Shown one piece after another: positions 31,733 to 45,434 of a DNA stretch of 64,000 nt (positions are counted from its first letter, which is position 1; each line of letters opens with the position of its first letter). This stretch comes from Cryptomeria japonica (Eukaryota > Streptophyta > Pinopsida > Cupressales > Cupressaceae): the NCBI RefSeq assembly GCF_030272615.1, contig NW_026728917.1, positions 411,903-475,902 of the forward strand, given 5' to 3'. A program made the translations under genes and the position numbers. The notes beneath the pieces are model-generated. The model worked only from the letters and a program-made list of their open reading frames with translations, was not told the DNA's origin and did no database searches.

Positions 31733-34700
31733 TGGAAGGAAGTGAAGTAGTGAAACAACTTCTTACACTAACCTTGAGAGGAGTATAATGCAAAAAATTT
31801 TACAGATCCTTATAGCAGTTACAGAAACTTAACACAAATAAACAAAATATCATGCATACCACAACTCACCAACACAATCATTTACATGGGAAAACCCGTT
31901 CAGGAGAAAAACCCCACACTCCAAAAGTAGCTCAATAAATTATTCAACAATCAATAACAGATTACAATATACTTGCAGAGAAATCTCTTCAGAAGAGAAC
32001 TACTAATCAAAGACTCAGAGGTAACACAATAGCCGTAAGACTCTTACACACAACCTCTATCTCACACACCTCATATATAGGAGATACAATATAAGAAAGC
32101 ATCAAACGGAATTACAAAACCATGGGCTAAAACCACCCAATAAACTAGAGCAGAGGTTATCCCCATTATAGATGTGTTATGATGTGTCAAAACACACATC
32201 AACATGTGTTCCTCCATTATACATCTCATTTATGTGTCCAATGCATTTTATATTTTCTATTTCAGGAGTCCAAACTTCCGAAGGCCATAACTTGTGAACC
32301 GTGTGTCTGATTGACGAACTGTTTGAAGCATCAGAAAGCTAGAGAAATGCTCTATCACACCCCTCCAAAATGGAAACTTTAATATTTTCAAAACTAGCTA
32401 TGATCTTACAACAAATTTTTACCGACGTGCTTATCTAGCGAACTAGAAGCTTTAGGGATAATTTCGCACCATTTCATGCTTAAACAAAAACTTACTATAA
32501 ATAGTAACACATGTAAATTGAAGGTTGAGACACCATGTCCCAACATTCTCTCACTTGTCGAAGAACTTTCAAGAGCAAAGGGAGTATCAACACAATAATT
32601 TAACTACTAGGGGCCATGAGGCCCATAGACTCACAACACCATTTAAACCTCTTTATGCTCACAGTGTTAGTTAAAGAATCTAGAATATTCATCAAAGTCT
32701 CTACCTTAACCAACTTCACCTTACCATCTTCAACCATATCTCTGACAAAATGATACTAAACATCAATGTGCTTAGTCTGGGCATGAAATGCTGGGTTCTT
32801 AGTTAAATGCAGATCACACTCTGACTGTCACAGTAAAGTGTCACTATTTCTTGTTTTATTTGAATATTTTAACAAAGTCTCTTAACCCAAATGGATTCTT
32901 TACAAGCATGAGTAGCTACCATATACTCTTCTCTTGTAGTGGACAAAGAAACCACAACTTGCCGCTTACTCATCCTATTAATTGCACCGCCAAATAAAGT
33001 AAATACATAAGCAATGGTGGATCTTCTGCTATCAATATAACCTGCCCAATCTAAATCCACATATCCATGAATATCAAGGTAAATCACATCTCCAACCAAA
33101 TTACCATGATAACAAAGAGAATACTTAGAGGTACCCTTCAAATATGTAAAGACTCTTTTGACTGCATCCCAATGAACTCTATCAGGATTAGAAATATGTT
33201 TGGAAAGAACTCCCACTTCTTGGGTAATGTTTGGTCTAGTACAAACCGTTGCATATATCAAACTTGCAATTGCACTCTGGTAAGGCACTCTACTCATTTC
33301 TTTCATCTCTGATGGAGATGTAGGACAATCTAAAATAGATAATTTCATTCAAACTGTGAAGGGAACACATAATGGTCTACAATCCTGCATGTTGAACCTC
33401 TGTAAAACTGAATTCACATACTTACTCTGCCCTAGCCATAGCTTTATGTTCACTCTATCTCTTCTAATTTACATCCCAACAATGTTTTTCGCTGCACCAA
33501 GATTATACATTTAAAATTTAGCAGCAAGCTGAGAATTCAATTCTGAAATCATACATTTTCCTTTACCAATGAATAACATATCATCAACATATAATGCAAT
33601 GTACAAGAAATGATCACCATTAGATTTATAAAAGACATAGTGATCTGATTTAGAATGCTCAGATCTTAAAATCAACACATTTGTATTAAATTTTTGGTGC
33701 CACATCCCAGGACTCTGTTTGAGGCCATACAATGATTTCTTCAATTTATAGACCAAATTACTTTTACCTTTCACCACATAGTGCTCTAGTTGTGTCATAT
33801 AAATACCTTCCTCTAAATCACCATGAAGGAAAGTAATTTTCACATCCATTTGCTCGACCTCTAAATTACAAGAAGTAGTAATAGAAAGCAAAAATCTAAT
33901 GGATGTCATTTTTACAACAGGAGAAAATATCTCACCATAATCAATACCCTCAACCTAAGAGTAATCTTTTGTAACCAACCTTACTTTATACTTCTCAATG
34001 CTTCCATCTGAACCAATATTTTTCTTGAACACGCATTTGCAACCAACAGGCTTTCGTCCTTTAGACAATGGTACAAGATCCCATTCATCATTTTTTTTCA
34101 AAGCTTTCATTTCTTCTTCCATAGCATTCTTCCAAGATTCTGCATCATTCCTACCTAATGCCTCTTCTAAAGAAATAGGTTCATCCACATTAGTATTCAA
34201 AACAAAAATACATCTCCAATCATTAGGTGAATACCTTTTAGTTGGTTGTCTATGTCATGTACACCTTTGAACAAGCCAAGTTGGAGGTTCTTCCTCATCT
34301 TCTAAAGATTCAGATCTAGATGAGCTCTCCTCAACTTCTTTCCTATCAAGTTGACTCAATTCAACTCTTTTAGGCATAGAAGGGAATTGAATCATATCTT
34401 CCTGTTTAGTCTATTATGGTTGCAATGTAGCAAAAGGAGACTTAATTTCTCTAAAAATAACACTTTTACTATTAATTACCTTTTATGCAACAAGGTCGCA
34501 AAGGTTGTATCCTTTTACACCATAACTATAACTGATGAAGATACATTTCACAACCTTCTCCTCCAACTTCGTACACTTCTCTTTTGGCACATGAGCATAT
34601 GCCTCGCAACTAAAACCTCTAAGATGTCTCAAAGAAGGCTTGTGACCTGACCATGCTTCCATAGGCATTTTATCAACAAGAGTTGATGTAGTAGACCGTT

Positions 34701-35177
34701 AATCAAGTAGCAAGCAATGACAATTGCTTCAGCCCAAATTTTTAATTTTAGGCCAGCACAACTCAGCATACTCCTAGCCCTCTCCATCAATATCTTGTTC
34801 ATTTTTTCTGCAACTCCATTCTGTTGTAGAGAATACAGATTTATAATTTTTATGGAATCTATCAAAATCATTAGAGAAAATTAACCACCATTATCAATCT
34901 TCAAACATTTAATTTTTTTTTCTAGTTTACAATTCGACCATTTCTTTAAATTATTTAAAACGATTGAAAACTTTAGATTTACTCTTTAGTAAGTATACCC
35001 CTGTCCTACTAAAATCATCAAAAAAATAAACATAAGCAAAGAACAAAGCAAGATGCCACATTTCTCCTCTTTGTCCATCTTAACACCAATGGATACCAAT
35101 ATGTGAATTATAAACAAAAATTAACTATAAATAGTAACATCATGTAAATGCCAAGTTGAGACACCATTTTTCCAACA
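31733..35177 (-). mobile_element. Defective copia element (copy 2)
   Basis: Same element as 2818-6262 with the same termini and ATTAT duplications at 31728-31732 and 35178-35182; 3' LTR 31733-32545, 5' LTR stub 35110-35177. Its shared insertion point shows it was in place before the unit was duplicated. Confidence 0.92.
32555..35045 (-). pseudogene. Copia pol pseudogene (copy 2)
   Basis: Same broken integrase-RT-RNase H order as in copy 1; translated fragments are unchanged. Confidence 0.9.
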
Positions 35178-35182
35178 ATTAT

Positions 35183-35555
35183 ATCCCAAAACTCTTGATA
35201 AAATTCTATAGGGAACCCATCTAGGCTAGGGAATTTTCCCCTTCTTCAAGAGAAACACAATTTTTCCACTCTCAAGAAGAGAGATAGTTCTAAGGAGATC
35301 CTCATTCATTGCATCACTAGTAATGGCAGGAATACTATCAAGCACAAACCCTTCCTATACATTGGCCAAAATAGAGTCCTCTTTTAACAATTCTGCAAAA
35401 ACTCTAATGGCTTCCTCAACAATCTCTTTGTAAGAAGGAATAGGAACTCCCTTAGAGGAAAGAAGAGAATAAAATGAATTTCCTTGGACCTCTTGCCCTT
35501 AACTGAATTGTGAAATAAAACCATTAGGCGTCAAAAATATTGAAAAATAAATTAG
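35183..35555 (-). mobile_element. LINE RT remnant, N-terminal part (copy 2)
   Basis: Counterpart of 6268-6640. Confidence 0.8.
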
Positions 35556-35569
35556 TATATATAAAATAT

Positions 35570-36515
35570 ATAATATAGTTATCAACTGTAAAGAATCCAA
35601 AGCTGAAGTAATATACTAAGAACACCATAATAAAATTCATCAATTTTTGTTCCAAGGCTTACTGCGTCTTTGTACGCGTCAGGATCGATCCCTTTCTTGG
35701 CCTCTTCATACTCAGTTGCCATAGATTTTTTTTTACATTGCTACCTTCAGCGCTATCAAATATGCTTTATTATAATGTCATCAAATAATTCAACCTACAG
35801 TATGATCTATAGCAAATTTCTGTGTTTCAACCTTCAACACTAGTATTATGTCGTGTCTACAGAGGGAATACCCGTCCAAAAGGCGTGGAAGAAATAAGAC
35901 TATGAGGAGATTCCATCGACAAGATAAATCTCACGACTGTGACACTGCCAAAATAGTGGTAATGTGAGTCTCGTTGCCTTCTCATAGAACTTTTTAACCT
36001 TTTTTTTTCAAATAGTAGCTACCTGAAGTGACCTTTCACTTTTTTTTTGCTATTCACGCTCAGTTGCCATGAAATTTCTTTTCTATTGCCATGAAGTTTT
36101 ATTTTTCTACTACATTTATACTCTAAAAAATTTGCAGGTTAGTGACGACTCTTAGCTTTATCTAACCTACCGACCCTTAGATTCAAGATAATTTTTTTTC
36201 TAGGGTGATTGATCATTCTGCTAGGCTCTTGACGATAGTCTTGAACATCTGTTTACACAATATTAAATAATGTGATTACAAAGTATTATGCTGTGAAATG
36301 GATGCGGCTCCACATATTGCAATAATAGACTTTCTTTAAACATAAAGAGAAAAATGGACATCAAGTCTAAAAGGCGTGGAAAATATATGACAGAAAGAAG
36401 TGTCCATCGTCAACATTAACCCCATGACTACGACCTCGCGAAAGAGTGCCAACACTAAAGTGATTAATCGTTCTGTTTGTCTATTCGTGGTTAGTTGACA
36501 TGACATCTTTCTTTC
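35570..36515 (-). pseudogene. Ankyrin-gene 5'-end remnants A-C (copy 2)
   Basis: Start-codon vestiges at 35722, 36070 and 36501, matching 6807, 7155 and 7586. Confidence 0.65.
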
Positions 36516-39504
36516 GTCATTTTCTAAGGCTGGTCAAGATGCTTCCTTATAATATCAGTGAATAATGTGACATAAACTATTCTGTTGTGAAATGGATACG
36601 GCTCTACACATTAGAATGCATCCTCACTTTAAAGTAGAAAAATGGGCATAGCTGTTAAAAAAGACATGAAATGACAATATGACAGAAAGGTGATTCTCTT
36701 GAAGAAATTGATTTCATGGCTGTCAGTTTTTGGAAGTGGAGTAAATTGTTTTGAAAATGAATAATAGCTTTATTGTATTTAATAAATTAAAAAGAGAACA
36801 ATATGACATATTTCCAATGTTTTAGTCAGGTTGCATTTATGTTAGGAACAATCAAGGACTAACTTCTTTTCTTACAATGAACAATAGTCAAAGAAGCATC
36901 AACATTACTCGTAAAACATTTCAGAGTAGTGGAGTAGGCACCTTCAAAGCAGACAAATGAACTTTTCTAATCATCACATTATTTTGAAAAGGGAGTCTTG
37001 TCATCAAAAGATAGAGAATAAAGAACCACCAAAAGGATAGGACATAAATTAACATATATATGTTATGTTCGATGCAATGTTGTGATTATTTTGAGGAAAT
37101 ATTTTGATACATGTATCTTATGTACAATGGTGAAATTTTATTTGGAGTTGAAATTATTCCCATATCCTTCTATCTACCTATTACACACATTTATTCCCAT
37201 GAATAGTTACCCAACCTTATATGTGCATGCTGCCATACATTTTGTTTATATTTAAGAAGTTATGACGCTCACCCTTACAAAAAAATCTCATCTAGTTCTT
37301 ACTTGTCTAGATCTAATCATTTGATTGTGTAAGATTATTTTTCTAGTCACATGATTGACCACAAAATTCGGCACCTAAGCCTCATATTTAAAAATTAATA
37401 AATATAATTAATTTTCACCAAATAATCCTTTTTACTTTCACCTAGAGTTGAAAAAAAAAAGAAGCTTACATCATTAGGTGTTATGAGTTACAATTTAATG
37501 AAATTTAGTTTTATTTATTCCATATTTGTCATCTTTCAAGAATCCTCTCTCATTGTCTAGTATTAAAGTAGAATAAATAGTGAAACATTTAGATTTAATA
37601 AATGAAAAAGAATAACAAACTTGTAATTGATAGCCCTTGCTTGCTATCATCAATATTTGTACATTTTCTAGGGATTTAATTAAGGAAATTTATCTCTTAA
37701 AGACATAATAAAGATCATTCAAGTTATTTCAAACTATTGATAGTCTCGAGATGTTTAAGAAGATAAGACTAGATTGAGTTTCACCTAGAGGGAAGCAAAA
37801 TGTTTGTCAAGCCATAAGAATATAAAGATTTCATGATCACAAATTCGACCCATAATTCTAATCTTTAACTTTATAGAACAAAGGATTAATATAGAATTTG
37901 AGACCATATTTATGAAGAGAGATTGCCTTTCTAAATTACAAAGATAAAATAATCTAGAATCTTCATTAGAAATCAAAATTAGTTAATCAAAATATTACAT
38001 ACCCTTATTCATGATATGTATTTCTAAATATAATAGATATAGTTATCAATTTTCTATTACCCACCTATCTTTAATTAATTCAAACTAAGGGGACATTTTG
38101 ATAAGTAATGTTCTCTTTTGTTCTCAAATTTCACTTGTAAGATACAAGCTACCAATGGGACATTTGTTTTTCTATTTTGTAGGTTCTCATGATGAGAGCA
38201 TGTTGAAAGTATATAGTTAAATTATTATTTAAGTTATCATGTCTTAATAGGGTTGATTACTTATATGGACACATCAACTTCATATAATCTATATCTAATT
38301 AGATATCAAATTTACATGAACATTTTTGAGTGCTATAATATTTTTGATGCATGATCAATTAGGATTCAGACACAATTCAATGTAACGGAAAATATAATTA
38401 TGAAACTAGCATATATATGTTATTTTCTATGCAATATTGTGAATATTTTTAGGAAATGCTTGGATACATATATCTTATGAACAATACTGCAATATTGTAT
38501 GGAATTTTGACTATTCTCCTATCCTTAGGTATATTAATATACATATGCATTCCCATGAATAGTTACCTAATTTTATATGCGCACACTACCATACATTATA
38601 CTTATCTAAGAAGTTATGACACTTATCCACACACGAACTCTCATCTAGTTCTTTTTTCCTTAGATCTAGTCATTTGATTGTCTAGGATCATTTCTATAGT
38701 CACATGATTGACCACATAATTACACACCTTAGCCTCATATTTAAACAAAAATAAATAAATAAATTACCAACTAATGCTCTTTACCTTCCCCATCTAGAGT
38801 TGCAAAAGTACAAGCTTGGATGATCAGATGTTTTGTGTTACTGTGTTACCTATTAATTTTTATGTTTACAAATGATTTTTGTTGGATTTTTTGGTTTCAT
38901 ATTTATAAATGTAAATTTAGGTTAGTCAAATGTTCATATTTCTTACTTAGTTGAGCAATCTCCTATTTTATTCGTAAAAGTTCACTTGTGAGATGGAAGC
39001 TATTCATGGAATATTTTTCTTCTATCTTTTAGGCTCTCATAAGGAATGCATTTTTAATGATGTACTTGTATGATCATGTCTAGATAAGGTCCCTTACTTT
39101 ATATGGACCCACCCTCTTTTGTAATGAAGAGAGATTGCATTTCCAAATACAAAGGCAAAATAATCTATCCATTCATCAAGAACCCACAATCTTCAATCAA
39201 AAGACTAAACACCCTTATACACTTTATTTGTTTTCAAGAATCATAAATATAATCATTTAAATATAAAAATAATTTACAAAAATATTATTGACAGTAAATC
39301 TAACATTCAACTTGAAGCATACACATATCAAATCAGCTCTAAGCACGCAAGTATCTGATTTGAACACAGATGTAGATACTTTGTACACTTCTAATAATAT
39401 GAAAACATTTAATATTATAAGACATAGTTGAATACGATCAAAGTCATGTAGAAATAAGAAGCTGCAACACTGTATCAGACTTGCAAAAGCAACTTTCCCA
39501 AACC

Positions 39505-42164
39505 TTATTTATCGTTCTCATTGCTATGGTAGTATAGGATAGCAAGCCACTTGGTTTTGGACCGGCGCACCAAGTCCAAAAGCCCCCATCTTTCTAATTT
39601 TATCCACACGTATTCCCCCAGACGGTCAGAAAGAAAAGGAAGTAGACCGTTCAGGTGGTTAAACCTAGCCTTCTTCACTGTAAACTTTGCAGCCATGTAG
39701 AAAAAAGTGAAATTACCACAGAAGCAGATGATCAAGCACGCCCCAAGAATGAACCAAGCCAGCTCGGGATTCATGTTGGAAAGCATGGCATACACTGCAA
39801 GCATGAAGCCATAGGCCGTAAAGGCAAACGTGGCACAAACCAATAGGTTGGTAATACAGAGGAACAATACCTTATTTCCCGTGGTAATAGGTGTACTCAT
39901 CTGCCACATCAGCACCACTAAGAGCGACAGAAAGAATGCCACACAATCAAAGATGAGAAAAACCTTGAAGGAGGCCAACGGAAGCAGAATCGGCGAACCT
40001 AAACTCTTGTCTGAGCCAGTTCCAGGCGCAGGCGCAGGCGAAATTCCCGATCCCTTTGAGTCCCCATTTCCATTCCCATCGTCCGTCACGAAACTGCCCG
40101 GAGCAGTGAAAGCTGCCGTAAATGACATTGTCGCTAATAGAACTGCCACCACTAGTTCTGTGTTGCGCCTGTCCTCATATGTTTTGTCCACCATCTCAAC
40201 AGCAACCTCATGTTTCTCTGCACTCACCTTTGGAGCGCTGTACAAGAATGGCTTGCGATTGGAAGGATAACTGGCCAGAACTGAAATTATCTTGTCAGAT
40301 TCGTGATAGTGCGTGTTCTCTCTCACGATATCAAAGGCCGTTAAGCCTGCCTTGTTGACAGCAAACTTGTTTATCCCCGCTATACAAAGCAACGACTTCA
40401 CCATCTGAAAAATGCAAACTCAAATAAGTTCATAAAAATTAAATGATCTATTGGAACTAACTATGCATAAAGATTTCTTCTACGGAAGTTCTTGCCGTGA
40501 TGATTTTAATTTCTGTCTTCAGTAGAAATACTTTCAGTAATTTGACTCTATATATAGACGAGATTAGATTAAGAATCTACACAAACCCAAAACTTATATA
40601 GCTGTACACAGTAATTGGTTGAAAGAACAAACTTCAGCAGTGACAAACAGAGGTTTGTATAAAAAGAGACTTACATTCAAGTCTTTTTTCTTTGCTGCAA
40701 TATGCAGTGGTGTGTCTCCTTCACTTATCCTCGAAAAAGGAGATTTCATTTCACCCGCATCTGTGTTTCCTCCACTTTTCACGGGCTCATCTTTTGGATC
40801 TTTCTTTTCAGCCGGATCTGTCTTTCCTCCACTTCGCAGAGGCTCTTCATGTGGAGGTTTGTCAAGTCCCTTGTTGACCAAGTATGATAAGCCTACCTCT
40901 TCGTTCAGGTAATCAACAATTCGCACTTGCCTAACTAGGGCAGCTAAGTGCAGAACGTTCATTCCACAACTATTCCGTATTTCGACAGCGTCTGGCCTCT
41001 CATTTATCAACTCTTGTACTGCTTCCAGATGACCCAATTTCGCTGCCACACAGATGGGAGTTTCTTGGCTGTCATTAACCCAATAACACAGTTCGGCCTC
41101 AAATTTTATTAACTTCTTTATTATATGCACGTAGTTTCTTTCAACAGCTATATGCAGAGCTGTGTTGCCAAGTTCGTCCTTACGTTGGATTAACTGCTTC
41201 GCATCTGATAAATTTAGTATATGATCAACTAGATCTGTAAAAGAAGCATCCAAAATCATTGCCTTAAGTTAGATAAGATGTTCTTCAAGAAGGGCCAAGG
41301 GTAAGAGAATGCCTAATTTACCTTTGTTGAAGCGATACAGACCTCAACTAATATAACAACATAAATACAGAATTCAACTAAATACACGAAGAAGTAAAGA
41401 AGAACTCATTGGTTATCAACTGTAAACGAACAGAAGCTGAAGTAAAATAGAAACAACATAATCAAACGACTTGAAAAAATAGAAAGAACTGAAACATGAT
41501 AGACAATCATCCTCGTGTTATTTAAGATAAAGAAAAAATTGGGGACAAAATGATATTTGTCTTGAACCGTTAAATTAGGAGATGCTTAGCAGATACTTTT
41601 ACAAACTTATAGGCAAAGAAATCCTAAAATCGAAATAAAATAACCTGAATCTCCTCTGTTTACTGCAACAGATAAACAGTTCCTCTTGTGCACCGTACTT
41701 TCGAGTAAGCTCGACGGAGATGCGTCAAATATTGCCTTCACTGTCTCTAAATTGCCGCTTTCGTAGGCTTTGAACAAAGCTGTTTCATCAAGCTTATTGC
41801 GGAGATCCACACCACTTTCTGGTTGTTGGAGTAGAATCTTCACAACGTTGGAGAAACCTCCCTGCGCAGCCAAGTGTAACGCAGTATCCTTTTCGGCATT
41901 GGTAGCATTCACAAGCAGAGGCTTCACTTCGGGATCGGTTTCCTTCAGAAGTTGACGATTGAGTTGCAGGAGCTGTTGAATGAAGTGTAGATTTCCTACA
42001 CTAGCAGCCAAATGGAGAAGAGTATTTTCCCCTCCAGGTGTAATATTGTTGAGAGCTGCTTTAAGTTGGGAACTCAGTTGTTGATCGATCCTTAAACGCG
42101 TTACCGCAGCTTTGAAGGCGTCAGGATCGATCCTTCCGCCGAGTTGTTGACCCTCAGTGGCCAT
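39505..42164 (-). CDS. Ankyrin-repeat PGG-domain membrane protein (copy 2)
   Basis: Exons 42164-41645, 41234-40675 and 40404-39505 with the same splice sites. The 659-residue product appears identical to that of copy 1. If the array is real, the plant carries at least two identical genes in tandem, which would raise dosage. Domain description as for the copy at 10590-13249. Confidence 0.9.
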
Positions 42165-42888
42165 GCTAAATATCTGCCGTTACAGCCTTCAACACCAAGG
42201 CACGCTTCTTTGTAATAGGATTGAATAATACTACATTCAGTATTATGCCAGAAACTACATAATAGAATATGTGGTCTCAGTTTTTCCACAAGGGAAACAT
42301 TAAAAATACAAGTATCCACATCTTACACTTCAGGGTTTCCACAACTTTAGTTGGAATCTCACTTTTTCTTTCGTTGGAACAGATACAACATTTTGACCTT
42401 GACTGGGTGCAAATAACCAGTGTTAATTAGCTTTGATTGGGTGCCAAGTAATTACTCTAGTTTGGTGCGAATAATATGACTATGGGGTGTTCTGCTAGAA
42501 CATTATTTTTTTAATACTTGAAGTGATCCTACACGTCAAAATTACTACAACTTTTTCATAGTTGGAATGTCTATTTTTCTTAGATGAAAGTGTACATTGA
42601 AATCAAATACAAATTTTTTTTATCATTTATAATTTAATAATTTATTCTATGTGAAATATGTACACATTTTATTTAATGTTGAGTTTATTTCAGTGGATTA
42701 GATAATTATTTAATATAGTTATATTTCAATAAACGATATAACTGTTGTTTAAATTAATTTCTTTCTTTTCATTCTATCATTCTTATTCAATTACATATAT
42801 TTTCATACATTGCACATTATGTTGTCTTTATTTACACACATTTTTATACATGTACCATTTACTATAACCGATGCACTGCAAAATAGGA

Positions 42889-44322
42889 TGTTAGGAACAC
42901 AAACAAAAGACTCAAGAATCAACTGTTAGTGTTAGTATCATAAACGAAATACGATCCTAAGCAAGCATATGAAGAGAGATCAAACATTTAATGGAAAGTA
43001 TGCAAAAACAAAAGAAAGACACAAGACCCTTCCAAATGCTTGCCAACATGTTCATAGTAGCTTCTCCCTTGTTCCTCTCCTCTCCAAGTTCCACATGAGT
43101 GTAGCCCTTAGCTCTTTGCACTACTATGGAAGTCTTATGGAGATTCAAGATTTATGAAAAATGATTTAAAATATGCAAATGCAAGCGAAATATGAGAAAG
43201 CCTAATTAAGCTATCTTGGTTTTAACCAAAATAACAATGTAGATTAGATGACTCCTAAAATGATCTCTTAAATTTCACTATAGATTAGATGCATACAAGA
43301 TTTCTGGATCTGAATTATGAAGGAATGGGCTCTATTTATAGGAAAAATAGGGCAATGGATGGTTGAGATTAAGTAATCTCAACAAGGGTCAAGATAGAAA
43401 GATTTATGATCCATGTGAGGGCTTTCAACCCAATCCCAGGATGACAAATGCCAACATGAGATGGCTTGAGAGGAGAGGGAAGAAGCATTAAATGCTTGAA
43501 ATGACATGAAGGTTAGGTTAGGAGTTAAGGTTAAGCTTGAGTTGAATGAATAAAGTCGCTATCCAATGAATAATGCCTTTATCCAATGGCTAAACTCTTG
43601 TACAAGAGTTAGTGGGTGAGTTGAGTTAACCATTAATGCTTGAAGAGACCCATGAGTCAAAAGGATGGTTAAGTTAGAGGAAAGTCTCTAACCATGTGGG
43701 TGAGTTGAGTTAAGCATTAATGGTCATGTAAGAGCCATTAATGGTTTGGAATACTTTAGGCGTTAACCTGTTGAATACATAAAGCCTTTAATGCTTTTCA
43801 AAGACTTTGAGGCTTTGAGAAGTGACTTCAAGTTGCCTAGGAATGTGACAATATTTAGGAAATGGATTAGGCAAATTAGGAATGGTTTAGAAGAATTTAG
43901 AAAGTGGTTAGAATTGTCTAGAAGGGGATTTAAGATGTAAGTGGGTTTGGTGGGTGAGGGAAAATAGGATTTTAATTAAAATAAAATTCATTTATTTCAA
44001 CTAAATAGGTGCAACTTGCATTTGTAGGAGAATGCAAGTGGGGGGAGGGGGGGAGTAGTTTAAGGATTTAAATAAATATTTTATTATTTATTTAAAAGAG
44101 GAAAGAGGGTTAAATTCAATAAATATGTTTTATTCATTTAATTCCTTAAGAATGTAGCTTAATTAATATTTAAATAAATTGAATAATTTATTTAATTAAT
44201 AGGAGAAGAGGCTGAGGATGAATTAATTAAATTTTAATTTAATTAACTGATTATTAATAGTTAAATAATCAAATAAATAGTAAATATTCATTTAATTAAA
44301 TGGACAGATTTATGTGACTACT
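42889..44322 (-). mobile_element. Gypsy-type LTR, minus orientation (copy 2)
   Basis: Counterpart of 13974-15407, with the polypurine tract at 44323-44339. Confidence 0.6.
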
Positions 44323-45434
44323 TTTGCCCCTCTTTGAGACGGTGCGGTTTATCACATCGTTTCAAAGAAAGAAAAATAGGTGTGAAGAAATATGCCCCAT
44401 AAATGTTAATTTAGTGGGTGCTATGTCCCCTCGACAGATGGGCTAAAAAATTTCAAAAAATCGGGTGATCTCTCGAAAAAGAACAAGAAGTTGAGGGGAG
44501 GTAGAATACAAGAAATTAGCAATAACGGTGAAATGATGGGAGAAAAATGGGGGTAAAATGAGGAAATGAGAGACGTTGGAAGTTTAGAGGGACCACAACA
44601 GTAAGCGGGGTGAATTAGGGTTAGGGCTGGATGGTATATATGGGGGGGAAGGGGAAAAAATAGGCTCATTTGCACCTATCTCCTTGGCAGTTTAGAGCTC
44701 TGATAGGGAATTTTTGGTGAAGGAGTGAGCAACGATCATCATGCCTATGCCTATAGAAGATCACCGGCTAGAGTGGATCTGTCGATTCCAACAGCCAGAC
44801 AACTACAAACCAGCTATACACAAATTTTGAATTTTGTGTTTTGTGCATTTTTGGCATGTTTTTTCAGGCATCAAAGTCCAATCAAGATAATAGCGCTAAA
44901 ACCATGTTTTAATGCTATTGTCGCCTAGAATAGCACTATTATGCCGCAATGGTGCTATTGTATAGTAGTTGTAGCGCTTGTGTTAGGTTTAGTGCTTTCA
45001 TTACATAGTAGTAGTGGTATTGTAGTATTAGCACGTTTGTATGTTTGTTGTAGTGCTGTTGTTATTGAATAGCATTGTTGTGTAGTTAATTTAGCGTGTT
45101 TGATTGTTTAGCACTTTTGTGCACAAATTGTGGCGCTATTGTGAGCAGAATAGCACTATTGTGATAAAAATTCCCCAGTGTTAGAGAACATAGCCTGATG
45201 TCTCAGTTGATTGTTTGATTGGTTGTTTTGGTGAATTATAGCAGCCCCCTTGAGACTAGGTCATTATGATAAATGTCTGTTGTAGTCTAGGATTGCCATA
45301 ATCGATTACCTATTGAGACCCGAAGATACTTGATCAAAGTATCTGTTGATAGTCTAGGTTGAAAACTTAAGAAAGTTTGTACCAAAACAACTAATGTTTG
45401 TTGATGTGTGTAAGAGGACGTGCCTGTTCTACAG

